From assembly GCA_000331325.2 (NCBI GenBank), contig CM003418.1:434001-498000 (forward strand): a DNA stretch of 64,000 bases. Direction: 5' to 3'. The stretch comes from Crithidia fasciculata (Eukaryota; Euglenozoa; Kinetoplastea; Trypanosomatida; Trypanosomatidae). The notes below the pieces were generated by a model, which was not told the DNA's origin, did no database searches, and worked only from the letters and a program-made list of their open reading frames with translations. The position numbers and the translations under genes are program-made. The first letter of the stretch is position 1. The number at the start of each line of letters is the position of its first letter. Below are positions 20,633 through 31,149 of the stretch, one piece after another.

Positions 20633-21679
20633 TCAGTCCATGGCACCGAAGCTGGCGATGTACACCCAGCGAATGGCAATGCTGGCCCCGCTCACCATCA
20701 AGCGGAAGCGCAGACCCGACCACAGCGCCGTCACGCCCTCCTCCTTCACAATCGTGCGGGCACAGTCCACCACGCCCTGGTAGCGACGCCCCTCCTTCTC
20801 ATCCGAGGACGTCAGCACCAGACGGCGGCTCACCACCTCCAGCGGCTGGGTGATGACATCGGCAACGATCGCCAAGCCACGCGCCACCGCGTAGGGGTAT
20901 GCCATCTGCAGACGCTCGCTCACCAGCACCGAGGCGATCAGGTAGAGGCCACGGTAGGCGCAGACGGTGACGGGCTCCACAGCCGCGCCGCGGTAGAAGC
21001 CGCGCCAGCCCTTGCGGGTGTAAATCTGCCGCGCCGTCTCCGTCGCCGTCGCGTAGCGGTACGCCTCCTCCTGCACCTCGCCCACCTTCGCCGCAGCCTC
21101 GTCCGCACTCGCGTCCACCGGCGCCACGACGTCGGCCATGTAGTTCGTCATGATCGTCTTGCGGATTGCGTTGTACGGCGTCGCAACCCACACGGCAGCG
21201 CTTGTCGCAACGAGGGAGAGGACGACGACGACGGGCGTGCTCATCTGGTCCGCCATGCTGGCCGGGATGACGCGCTGCAGGCACGCAAAAACGGCGTTGG
21301 TGGCGACGTTGTCGACGATCCCGCTCGGCAGCGTCAGCACCGCGTCCGCCATCACGCCACGCAGAAGCCCACGCGCACCCTCCTTCTGCCAGAGTCGCTT
21401 GTAGAGAGAGCGGATGCCGCGGAAGCCACTCGCAGGCAGACGGCCCTGACGCACCAACTCGCCCTCCACAGCTGTCAGCACCATCACGCGATCAATCGGA
21501 GCCGCGAGGCAGCGCTGGATGAGATCGAAGACGGTGCGGATGACCATGTCGATGGCGACGTCGGCCGGCGTGAGCGGGGCCGGCACGCCGTACTGGCCAG
21601 CGTACATGGCGTCAGCGCCACCATTGCTCGGCATTGGGGCCTGCTGAGAGGCCTGAGGGGCGGCGGCTTGGGTCGACAT
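20633..21679 (-). CDS. divergent ADP/ATP-carrier-like mitochondrial carrier (copy 1 of 3)
   Basis: A 348-residue protein with three mitochondrial-carrier repeats. Repeat 1 has PIDRVM (61-66) followed by an ADP/ATP-carrier-like loop, GELVRQGRL. Repeat 2 has PYNAIR (168-173) and a GFYRG element. Repeat 3 has PLEVVS (279-284), then RRLVL where genuine ADP/ATP carriers have RRRMMM. The Px[DE]xx[KR] network is thus incomplete in all three repeats. By family it should lie in the inner mitochondrial membrane. The ADP/ATP-carrier origin is supported by the loop after motif 1, but the missing signature argues against ordinary adenylate exchange. An upstream in-frame extension to 21859 exists, but the acceptor at 21714-21715 supports the ATG at 21679. 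It is the best preserved of three adjacent relatives. Confidence 0.85.
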   Translation of the reverse strand: MSTQAAAPQASQQAPMPSNGGADAMYAGQYGVPAPLTPADVAIDMVIRTVFDLIQRCLAAPIDRVMVLTAVEGELVRQGRLPASGFRGIRSLYKRLWQKEGARGLLRGVMADAVLTLPSGIVDNVATNAVFACLQRVIPASMADQMSTPVVVVLSLVATSAAVWVATPYNAIRKTIMTNYMADVVAPVDASADEAAAKVGEVQEEAYRYATATETARQIYTRKGWRGFYRGAAVEPVTVCAYRGLYLIASVLVSERLQMAYPYAVARGLAIVADVITQPLEVVSRRLVLTSSDEKEGRRYQGVVDCARTIVKEEGVTALWSGLRFRLMVSGASIAIRWVYIASFGAMD

Positions 21680-22174
21680 TTGCTGGGTACTACAAGTTTT
21701 TGTTGGCGGGTGACTAAAAAAAGCAGAGTCTGCTTCGCTTGCCTCTACGTCTGCGTGTGAGTAGGCAAGAGTGCTGTGTTGACCTACAAGATAGAAGAAG
21801 GCAAATGGGTTAAATACCGTTCTGTGAAGGAGACGCAAGAGATGATGTCGAAGTACCACTAAAGTTGCACGTCAGCGGCGCCGGCGCGTCAGGAAGAAGA
21901 GGAGGGGAAAAACGAGAGAGGACGATGATACTAAACAGTGGAAGACGCAGACAAAAAGTTGATGTGACACAAGGATCGCAGTGGTCCTCGTTCATCCCCG
22001 CATTGCGTAAAAACACTCAGCTCGTACTCATTTAGTTTTTCTTCTCCGAGAAAGACATTGAAGTAGTTGTATTGTTGGTGGTGTGATATGTGAAGTACAT
22101 CGCACCCCATGCGACCAAAAGAAAGAGAAGCCAAAAAAAAAACCAAATGTCTCTCATTCCCCGTCAACGCCACG
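21680..22174. other. short intergenic between carrier copies 1 and 2
   Basis: About 0.5 kb holding the acceptor of copy 1 and the 3' UTR of copy 2. Nothing else is seen. Confidence 0.6.
21714..21715 (-). promoter_or_regulatory. predicted spliced-leader acceptor AG, carrier copy 1
   Basis: On the minus strand CTCTGCTTTTTTTAG ends here, 34 bases before the ATG at 21679. Use of this site removes the upstream extension. Confidence 0.55.
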
Positions 22175-23434
22175 CTACACCGCGGCTCCAGAGAAAGACG
22201 GCGCAGTGGGAAAGCCCGCGAAGGTGACCACCAGTGGCACAACGGTGCTCGTCAGCAGGCACAGCGGCAGCCCTGCAAAGAGAGCGACAACCCCCTCGCG
22301 ACGCACCACCTGACACGCACAGTCCCATCCACTCGCGTACCGGCGGCCGTGAGGCGCCGCTCCCTCCTCGGTGCTGCTTGACGGCAGCAGCGCCATGCGT
22401 TGGCGCAAGATGACAAAGGGACGTTGCAGCGTGTTCACCGTCCCCACCACAACAACGAGGGCGGCGAGGTTGAAGTAGCGGTAGTGGCCGAGGCGCACCA
22501 GCAGCGAAGGGGACGACGGCATCGGCGACGCAGCACTAGCAGCGCCAGCAGCAGCGCGTGCCCGCACCACCGCCACCTCGCGAAACCACCGCGTCACCGG
22601 CTGCACCACCGTCCACACGAGCGCCATGGAAACCACACGCCCGCTGACGTCCACGTCGAGGCCGTTGCGCAAGAGACGGCGCACACCCATGCACGCCTGC
22701 ACTCGACGCCACACCTCAGCAGCGCTGCGGTAGCGATGCTGTGGTGCAGAGGGCTCTGCTGCTGCTGCAGCCGGCGCTGATGCTGCCGATTCTGTGTTGG
22801 ATCGTGGTACGGCTGTGTCGGCCAAGTAGTTCACCATCACTGTCGTGCGCACGGCACGCAGCGGCCACGACAGGAGCCCCGCGATCAGCATCGGCGCCAC
22901 TACATTCACACCGGCCCATCGCCATCCGCTGCGTGGGGCGGCGGAGGGTGCCGCGTAGAGGCGCTGGAAGGCAGAGCGCAGCGCGAGCATCATCACCGAC
23001 TCCTCGGCTGTGGTGGCGAGGACGAAGCCCAGCTCTGCCCACCCACCACGCAGGAAGGTCAGCGCAGACTTGTCCTCGCAGTAGAGGTGGTGACACCACC
23101 CTAATGCGCTGGTGGATGGCCGGGACGCGGTCGCACTCCCGCCACGCTCTTGCGTCTCCTTCTCCTTCTGATCCCTGCGTAGTTCACTCTCGACGCACGA
23201 CAGAGTGTCGAGACGCCGCAGTGACATCTTCACCACGAACTTCACAGCAGCGGCGGCAACGGTGTAGCCAAGCGTGGCGACTGCCAAGGCGACGTCGTCT
23301 CTGGTGACCTGCGAGTCCCCCGGCACGCCTTCCTCGCGCAGAAAGGCGTCGATCGCATCCTGATCGTTGTCATTGTGATGGTTGTCGGACAGGTTGGCCT
23401 CCTGCCGTCCTGCGCGTGTTGCGGAGGCTGCCAT
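22175..23434 (-). CDS. degenerate mitochondrial-carrier-like protein (copy 2 of 3)
   Basis: A 419-residue protein paralogous to the downstream copy 1. The clearest match is repeat 2: RAVRTTVMVNYLADTAVP against AIRKTIMTNYMADVVAP in copy 1. Repeat 3 has RPFVILRQRMALLPSS, and a shared WDCACQVVRREGVVALF segment corresponds to VDCARTIVKEEGVTALW. Repeat 1 keeps only SLRRLDTLSCVESELRR, with the conserved Pro and acidic residue gone. A roughly 50-residue insertion follows. The matrix salt-bridge motifs are lost in most repeats, so transport activity is doubtful, although the gene is intact with high GC3. Start taken at 23434, just after a strong acceptor at 23477-23478, rather than an in-frame upstream codon. 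Confidence 0.78.
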   Translation of the reverse strand: MAASATRAGRQEANLSDNHHNDNDQDAIDAFLREEGVPGDSQVTRDDVALAVATLGYTVAAAAVKFVVKMSLRRLDTLSCVESELRRDQKEKETQERGGSATASRPSTSALGWCHHLYCEDKSALTFLRGGWAELGFVLATTAEESVMMLALRSAFQRLYAAPSAAPRSGWRWAGVNVVAPMLIAGLLSWPLRAVRTTVMVNYLADTAVPRSNTESAASAPAAAAAEPSAPQHRYRSAAEVWRRVQACMGVRRLLRNGLDVDVSGRVVSMALVWTVVQPVTRWFREVAVVRARAAAGAASAASPMPSSPSLLVRLGHYRYFNLAALVVVVGTVNTLQRPFVILRQRMALLPSSSTEEGAAPHGRRYASGWDCACQVVRREGVVALFAGLPLCLLTSTVVPLVVTFAGFPTAPSFSGAAV

Positions 23435-24845
23435 GTTGAATTTTGCTCGTCGCCAGGTATGTGCTCTGTAGGTCCTCTTTCCAAGAACAAAAAGAAAAAA
23501 AACAAGGCACAAATGCAGCTGAAGCCCGCAGAGTTTTTTTTCTTACTGTTTTTAGGTGCTGATGTTACCTTTTTTGTGTCGTGTTTCTCTGCAGCCGCCA
23601 CCGCGTAACGCAGTACGGAAAATAAAGCAGAGATGCAGATGACGCGAATGGGGGAAGACGCACAAACAGAAAGAACGGAAAAGAGCGGAAGAAAATGAAA
23701 GAGAGAGTTTCGGGATCGGTTTTGAGATGTGAAAGAAGAGCGACTACAATCGCGTTTCTTCAAAATGGATCAGTACGAGGGGGCCCCTTCACGCAGCACA
23801 ACAACACCGATGAGTGTCAGCGTCTCTCAACTCGCGTGTGACCTACTCGCGTTGCTGCTTCCTCTCGCGCTCTCCTTCTCTCCGTCACCGTCTGCGACAG
23901 GTGCGATCGACCATTTAAAGAAGATTCAGTACATTCTGCTCGCTTCACACAAACCATACGGGTGCCTTCGCTTTCATCAATATCCGCTTGATTGCTCTCA
24001 TACACGTTTACTTCGTGTTTGAACGTGTTCGTTTCTCCATGGAGCAAGGTACCGGTCTAGTACTAGACGCACACGCACAAATAGAAAAGAAACGCATAGG
24101 TGCGGCGCCGCCGCGCGGTGGGAGAGGAGAATAGCGTTGGGTGGACTAGATAGGAGGAAGAAAAAGGGAAACAGAACATCGAGATGCAGATGAAGACCAC
24201 ATCGAAAGGGGGCAAAGAACAAAAGATGGGGGAATAATAGTAAAAGGAAAAGAAATGGTTCAACACAAACAACACCAGCACATGAAGAGAAAGAGAGAGT
24301 TCAACACGGCCACACAAAAACGAGAGAAAGAGATGAGCTCTATGGCACGATGTGTACAACAACAACAACAAGAGGATAACAGCGTATCCGCTTTCCCTCT
24401 TCCTTCTCAATTCAAAGAGAACAAGACAGTCTCTAAAAGGAAGAAAAAAAAGAAAAAAAAAGCACACAGTGAGTCACGCAGCGAGCACTGGAGCCTGACC
24501 CTCTTCTTCACCCTCACACCACGATAGCAGTATCACCTAACAAAAAACAACAAGAGAAAAAAAAAGAAGATGGAGGAGGAGGAGGAAAGGCGAGAGACCA
24601 GAGATCGACAAAGGAAGGACACGGCAAGCAAAAAGAGAGGCAATAAGGGGCTGCGCGGGCGAGTAGAACACGTGACGCCTCTATTCGACAGCTTCCCCCC
24701 TTCTTTTCATACAAAATGCAACACAACAAGCACGACAAAGAGAAAGCAAAACAAAAACAGAAAGTGTTAAGGACAACACGACGATGATCCTTGATATGAT
24801 CCCACTTTCAGAAACTCGCTCTCTTAAAACCACCCGCCCACTTAC
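23435..24845. other. intergenic between carrier copies 2 and 3, no gene seen
   Basis: 1.4 kb of mixed A/G-rich DNA with the acceptor of copy 2 and presumably a long 3' UTR of copy 3. No supported small gene. Confidence 0.6.
23477..23478 (-). promoter_or_regulatory. predicted spliced-leader acceptor AG, carrier copy 2
   Basis: On the minus strand CTTGTTTTTTTTCTTTTTG is followed by TTCTTGGAAAG. The AG lies about 43 bases before the ATG at 23434. Confidence 0.55.
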
Positions 24846-26219
24846 TTAGTGGGAGTGGTGAAGCATAAAGTCAACGGCGCGGTTCAGCGTCATGGCGAGG
24901 GCGGACGACAGGAGCGTAGACACGACAATGAGGCCAAAGCCGCGGTACACCTGCCCAATGCCACGCTTCTCGGTGCTGCGTCCACCTGCCCCGACAGGGC
25001 ATTGTTGCTGCGCTGCTGCCGTCGTAGGGGAGGAGGTGACGGGGGTCGCCGAAGTAGACGCCACGGTCGAGGCCCCCGCAGCAGCGCTGTCGTTGCCGTA
25101 CATCGACTTCCACAAAAAAGCACGCACTTCACCGTGAATCGCCTGGAAGCACAGCTCCTCCCACCAAAACCGCTCCACCGGCCCCGTCGTGCTCTGCTCC
25201 TCGGCATTCACCGAAAAAGACATGGACGTACTGCTGTTGTTGTTGTTGTTCTTGCTGCTGCCTGTGGTGTGCGGACTGCTCGTGTTATTGCCACCGCCGC
25301 CACTACCAGCGTTGCTGCCACCAGCGTGCGGGCCAGGGCTGCTGTGGCGGGCAGAGAGCGGGTAGTCGTCCTCGGCCTCGGCGGCCCTGCGTGTTGCCTC
25401 CGCCTCCTGCTCGGCGCGCCGCTCGTAGCAGCGCAGACGCAGAAAGTGCGCCACGGGATAGGTGGCAAACGGATACGTTACGAGGCTCATCGCCAGTGAA
25501 GCCACGAGCGGGCAGCCAGCGTACATGACCAGCCGCTGGAAAGACGTCATCTCCACCCCGTTGTAGTGCTTCTGTGCCTTGCGCATCAGCCAGTTTAGGA
25601 TCTTGTTGTTCGCCAGCGACGTGACGTAGCGGCAGGCGAAGTCCAGCAAATAGAGGCGGCGCACCATCATCAGCACAGGGAAGTGGCCGGCGAGGTACTT
25701 GGTGGTTTGCCACGCGCTGGAGAAACGCATACGCACCCTTGCTGGCGCAGCAGCACTAGTACCATCCTTGCTATCCGGTGCAACAGCAGCAGCAGGAGGA
25801 GCCTTTTCCACCGTGAAAGTCGACACACTATTCACGGCGATCGTGTCCAGCGCGGTCTGCAACGGCGCCACCGTGAAGTACACGAGGGCGGTGTGCACAA
25901 AGGTGGTGGCCAGAAAGGCATTCTGCATGCGCAGCGGCAGACGACGGGCGATAGGGATGGAGATGATGCGCTGCAGCTCGTACTTGCCGATGCAGCCCAC
26001 CGCCTCGAGAAAGGCGCTGCGGTAGAAGACGCTGACGGAGCGACCGCCGGCGTTGTACAGGAAGCGAATGCAGCCGAGCGTGCCACCGAAACCCGCCGGC
26101 GGCAGCACGCCCTCCTCGATCAGGTCATCCTCTACGGTGAGGAGATAGCGGAGGCGGCGCAGCGGGGCGGTGAGAAACGCCACGCAGGCGTTACTCAGCA
26201 CGATATGATAAATGTCCAT
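24846..26219 (-). CDS. highly degenerate mitochondrial-carrier-like protein (copy 3 of 3)
   Basis: A 457-residue member of the same tandem family. Repeat 1 reads PLRRLRYLLTVEDDLIEEG, aligning with the ADP/ATP-carrier loop of copy 1 but with Arg in place of the acidic residue. Repeat 2 has PLQTAL and a VRRLYLLDFACRYV helix. Repeat 3 has PFATYP followed by a basic/acidic helix. About 85 residues of Ser/Asn/Gly-rich insert follow, then another Ser/Thr/Ala-rich insert before the last helix. None of the three matrix motifs keeps both charged residues. It is the most derived of the three and may have lost transport or gained a structural role. The start at 26219 is supported by an acceptor at 26287-26288. 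Confidence 0.75.
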   Translation of the reverse strand: MDIYHIVLSNACVAFLTAPLRRLRYLLTVEDDLIEEGVLPPAGFGGTLGCIRFLYNAGGRSVSVFYRSAFLEAVGCIGKYELQRIISIPIARRLPLRMQNAFLATTFVHTALVYFTVAPLQTALDTIAVNSVSTFTVEKAPPAAAVAPDSKDGTSAAAPARVRMRFSSAWQTTKYLAGHFPVLMMVRRLYLLDFACRYVTSLANNKILNWLMRKAQKHYNGVEMTSFQRLVMYAGCPLVASLAMSLVTYPFATYPVAHFLRLRCYERRAEQEAEATRRAAEAEDDYPLSARHSSPGPHAGGSNAGSGGGGNNTSSPHTTGSSKNNNNNSSTSMSFSVNAEEQSTTGPVERFWWEELCFQAIHGEVRAFLWKSMYGNDSAAAGASTVASTSATPVTSSPTTAAAQQQCPVGAGGRSTEKRGIGQVYRGFGLIVVSTLLSSALAMTLNRAVDFMLHHSH

Positions 26220-26978
26220 TCACGTCTCGATGCAGCGCTGCCCCTCGCATAGCCGTCGCCACACACACGCACACTCACGTTCCTCTCTGTGCAGGGGCAG
26301 AGAAAGAGCGGGGTAAGAGAGAGCACTCGCTAGTGACTCGCCTCAATGTGGGAGGTGCGGTGTGGGTCGACAGAGAGAGAGCGCTTGCCTCCTTCTATCT
26401 TTACTTCGTCTTCGGGCGGCAACAGTTCGTATCGACACACAAACAAACGGAGACAAATGCAGATGAAGCTGGAAGAAACGAGAAAACAGATGTAAAGAGC
26501 TAAAAAAGAATAGACGCCCTGCCCGTCCGGTTCGCTGTCAAGAGTGTATAGTGTTGTGAAAACGTCTCTCTGCGTGTGTGTGAGAGAGTATTTATGTGAG
26601 TGTGTATGCGTTTCTGTCAGTGGTGTGACGAGGTCGTTTCCATAACGGGGACGACAGCTACGAGAATTCACAAAGAAAGGTATGAGGAAGGGAAAGGAAG
26701 GTGCGATGTGGGAGAGAGGTGGATGGAGGGGGTGAGAACACGCAAGCGCAAGGCGTTTAGCTTACTCGCTAATCTCGTTCTTTCTCCGAAACGCTGACAC
26801 GTAAGAACTGTGTGCCTACGAGCAGTGGCGTTCGATCGTCACCACCTCCATATTCAAAGAGGCAATAACAATGCAAAGTAAAAAAAGGAAGTCTAATTGA
26901 CTATGACAGGTGTGTATTTGTGTGTGCGTGTGTGCTCAGATGCACAGAGACAGACGCGCAAGACAGATACGCGTGCGG
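26220..26978. other. intergenic, no gene seen
   Basis: Carries the 5' UTR and acceptor of carrier copy 3 and the 3' UTR of the PPR-like gene. Confidence 0.6.
26287..26288 (-). promoter_or_regulatory. predicted spliced-leader acceptor AG, carrier copy 3
   Basis: On the minus strand GCTCTTTCTCTGCCCCTGCACAG lies 68 bases before the ATG at 26219. Confidence 0.55.
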
Positions 26979-29857
26979 TTAGTTCTCGCCCAGCAGCTCA
27001 TCCAGCAGCAACTCCGCGTCCCGCACCACCTTCTCGGTTGCATCACGGGACTGCAACAACGCACTGCCGCGTGACGCAGCTGTATTCTCTTCCTCCTCCT
27101 CTGCAGCCCTGCGCCGCCAACCACCACCGCTACCGCTGCCACTCCCCCACTGTGCCCACAAGGCAGCCTGCTCCGCAGACGTCAGCTCCACACCGCCACG
27201 GCGAAGGCGGCGCACCGCATCCATGTAGAGCGTGGAAGAGTGTGCCGCTGGAACATGGGGGGCTACAAGACGCACCAGCGCGACGTCCTCGCTGGCCAAG
27301 GCCACCTGCAGCGCCTCGGCCCACCCACCCGCCCAGCGATCCAACAGGATTTGCTGCACGAGGGGACGTTGGCGGCGCCAGTCCAGCGGCACCTGCGAGC
27401 CGGGAATACTGGAAGAAGAGGATGCGCTTCCCTCTCGCTCCCTTTCGCTCTCCTCCTTTTCGGTGGTAGCAGCGGCGGCTACCAGCAATCCTGTTGCCAC
27501 GTCCGACGCCACGGCAGCAGGGCTATCCGACAGCGGCGCAGACGGAAAGCGGCTACCATCACCTTTCGCCTTCATGTTTGCAGTGTTTGACGGTGCAAAG
27601 GAAGATGTATGCAGCATTGCCTTGAGCAGCTGCTCCACCATCTCTGGCGTTGGCGCCACGGCATCCCCGACGCGGCACCGCCACGTCGCCCACAGCTCCA
27701 GCACCGCCCTGTCGCGCCGCTCTGCAGAAGCGCGCAGGGCGTAGCACACCTGCGCGACAAGAAAGCCGTCGAGCGAGGTGGCTGGAAGAGCGTGGAAGCA
27801 GTGCAGCGCCTCTGACCAGCGCGTCGCGGTGGCGAGAAGCATGAAGATGCGGCCGTACTCCCGACTTAAGCTGTCGTCACGGCGACGATGCACTTGAGCG
27901 TAGTGCCACAAGGCCATGGCTCCCTGCCACGGAACAGCACCGGCTGTTCGCGATGCCACCTCGCAGGCTGTTAAGCCCTTTCGCAGCCGTTGCAGCCACG
28001 GCACACGCATATTCTCGCTCGTATGCGTTGGCGCTGAGAGGCAGAGCTGCAGTGCTCTCACCCAGTCACCGCTGTCCGTGGCCGTGTGCACGCGGCGCAA
28101 CCAAGCAGCGGAATCAGTAGTGTCGCGGTCGTCGCGGATGCGTAGAGCACGCTGAAAGTCATCCCAGGCACCGGCCGGAAGCTTCGCTTCCTCCAGCAGA
28201 TGACGTGCCCAGAAGCGGTAAGTGTTGAGGCGGCTGGACTCGAGGGCTTTCTTATGTGATGCACCTTTCCCTTTTTCAGTGCTCTCGGCTTTACCAAGGG
28301 GCAACTGCGAAAGTAGTTTGGCAGCCGCTGAGAAGGCGGCATGTGTGCGCTGAGGAAACGAACTTTCAGCTTCTGCCTGTTCCTCCCCGGCAGCTGTGCT
28401 TCTCGATGACGTGATCGTCGTGCTCGAAAAAGCCGCATCGGCCCCTGTCGCCTTCTGCTGCAGCTGTGCAAACTTCCGAAGCGCCTCTCTCACCACCGCA
28501 TCCTCTTCACTGTCCTTGACGGAGGACAACGCATCGTTGTAAGTGGTGAGGGACGCCGCTGGGTTGTGCAGCTGGACGCTCAAGAGCAGCAGCGCCGCTC
28601 TCTCCGCCTCCTTTGACTGATGGCTGTTGACCGCACGCACCACGCGTCGCGCTGCTGTCCGATAGAAAGCAGTGAGGCAATCCTGCGTTGGGCAGTCGTC
28701 GTCAGCGCTGAGGCACCGCAGCCACTGCACCACGACAGGCACCCACGCGTCACCCGCGCTCTCGCCTTCATGGCAAATTGAGAAGCTGCAGATGCACCCG
28801 ATGAAGCGCACGTCTGCGCTGCCTTTCTTTCTTCCATGCCTTGCCTCGTGGTTCGCCACGACATCTCCAGCAGCAGCAGCATATCGCGGGTGCGTTGACG
28901 ACCAACACCATCCTCTTGCCCTGCAAAATGCAGGAAGAGCGTCAGCAGCAGCACCAGACGTGGACTCGTAGCAGCAGCGCTCCCTCCACAAACAGCATCG
29001 AAGTCTTGCGCTGCCTCCGTCGTCTGCATCCACCGCCACACTCGCCACGCGGCGGCCTCGTGCCCTGTCCACAGCAGCACCCAGACACACCGCTCCGCCA
29101 CCGAGACGTGGCGGCGAGCAGCGGTGTCTACAGCGATAGAGTGCGGCTCACTCTCCGGATCCTGTTGCGCCTGTGGCGAAGGGCCTTGAGAAGCAGGGGA
29201 AGCACGCAGAGAATCATGTAGCAGCTCCAGCGCGCTTGCCCACGCACCGCTGCGTGTGTGCCGGTACACCGCCGCCTCCCATGGCGGCAGCGCGGGCACG
29301 ACTTTTGCGCTTTTCTTAAAGGCTTCTCCATGAGGTGAAGAGTGACTGCTGCTGTGCGTCCTCTCACCCGCATGCAGTGCAGTAGGAGCATTAGACAACG
29401 GCGAAGACGGTCTTGCGGTGATGGCTGCGGCTACTGCTTGCGGAGACGAGGAAGGGTCAGACCGGTGACGACGGTGACGGCGGCGTCGACGCTGCCTGCT
29501 GCTTAGATCCTGCGGCAAGGGCCCTGCGTCGACAGCACGTAGAGGGGAGGTGGAGGAGCCAAACACCGCTTGGACGTCATCGTTGTTGCGGAGAGTGGAC
29601 GGCGATGCGATTGCTGAGAACGACAGCTGTTTCGTGAACGGACCTTCAGTTGTAAAAGATGCCTTCATGTGGCAAGCCCGTGCAGCTACCACAATCGCAC
29701 TCGCTCCGCACGGATGAGACGGAGTGGGTGAAAGAAAACTCACGCCGCGGTGCCGTCGTTGAGGTAGAGAGGCGGCGCGTGTTCGTGACAGAGCGCAGTT
29801 GCTACGCTGCTGCAGCGCACGCCGCACCACAGGGTGCATCGCTGCAGCTCCTGTCAT
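26979..29857 (-). CDS. PPR-like helical-repeat protein with apparent frameshift
   Basis: Two overlapping open frames make one gene of about 959 residues. The upstream frame starts at ATG 29857 and codes to about 28835; the downstream frame takes over and stops at 26979. The switch falls on a small CTTT tandem repeat at 28823-28833: third-position GC is high in the first frame before it and in the second frame after it. Helix pairs recur with the pattern W..AL, as in SGAWASALELL, SGDWVRALQLC, ATRWSEALHCF and AGGWAEALQVA, typical of trypanosomatid pentatricopeptide-like proteins. These mostly serve mitochondrial RNA or ribosomes. The N-terminus is Arg/Ser/Ala-rich and acidic-poor, fitting import. 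The first in-frame codons upstream of 29857 lack an ATG. The shift may be a sequencing or assembly slip or a true mutation. Confidence 0.72.
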
Positions 29858-31149
29858 CGCATGGCTTCGCCTACAATGCCGTTGACTTAATGAGTACGAC
29901 GTAACTGGAGGCACAACTTTGTTTCTTGGTGTTTTTAAGTTGGAAGAGACGTGTGTTTTGTGTGTGCCTTGAGGAAAGACGAGGCAATACTGCCCGACTT
30001 TTGTAGAAAAGCAGAAAAAAAAAGGAGAGGAAAGAGAGATTAAAAAGGAAAAATATTAAGGCTTTTGGTGACTTCCTCTGCATCAGAAGAGTGCCACACG
30101 TGCCTCGGACACAGTTCATCGATCGCGAAGAGCGTGTGTTTAAAAAAAAAAAAGCCTAACCCCAGATTACTGCTCGTGCATCTTGGTGGCGCCACGCACC
30201 GCTTTACTGTGTAAGACGAGACTCCACAACTCTCCACGGCAACACGCGTACCGAAAGAAAAGAAGAGAAGACGCACCCGCATCACCTCCAACAGAAGGGC
30301 ATGTCTTCGTCTTCAAACGAGAGCTGCTTTCTCCACCTTCTGCGCCTCGGTGAGGGTGGAACGTGGCGCACACGCACACCGACACGAAAAGAGGACAGGA
30401 GCGCCACTGTCACTCGTCAGCATATCGTTGGCTGTAGTGCTCAAATAAGAAGAGGAAGCTGAGTGTCGTTGGGCACGCAAGACAACATTATACAGAAAAA
30501 AGGAAATCAAAGGTAGGGGAATTCAAAGATAGGGAAAAGCGCATTGTCATGGCAGACTCCAGCTCAACAATGCACTCAGGCAACTAGATTGCTGGAGTTT
30601 GCACCACAATGACACGCGAGCAAGAAGAGGAAGAGACGAAAAATAACGTACATCTACGAAAAAAAGAAGAAGTGGGGGAGACAACGCTGTAAAGGCAACC
30701 ATAATAATAATAGTAACAAAGGCGACGGCGAAGGAGGTGAAAGAAGCGTTTGTGTGTGCGGATGTGGGTGTGGTAGAGACGAGAACCAGCAGAAAGAGAA
30801 CAAAGAGAAAAAAAAAAACCACCACTACACACACACAACGCACGGAGAATAAAAGAGGAAAAGGTGAATTATCGAGCTAAAATAGCGAAGAGGCTCTTAA
30901 TCCATTCTCCACGCCACTTTTTTGTTTTCCAGACCCCGATTTTCTTCTCTTTTCTGCCGCCGTGATATACATGAGACCCCAAAAGTACCGTCGCCTTTAC
31001 TCCACTCCCCTTATGCAGGTGAAGCAAAACAGGTAGACAGTCATACATCATACGTCATACCCACAACGAAGCAGCAAGTATGGCACGCAGCGGAAAGGAA
31101 GAAGAAGAGGCGTAAAGGCACCTCTGCTTTTTCCCCACACGTGTGCGCC
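29858..31149. other. intergenic, no gene seen
   Basis: 1.3 kb with the acceptor of the PPR-like gene and the 3' UTR of the CFAP96-like gene. T- and A-rich runs and small open frames without ATG support. Confidence 0.6.
29998..29999 (-). promoter_or_regulatory. predicted spliced-leader acceptor AG, PPR-like gene
   Basis: On the minus strand CTCTCTTTCCTCTCC plus a T run precedes CTGCTTTTCTACAAAAG. The AG is about 140 bases before ATG 29857. Confidence 0.5.
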
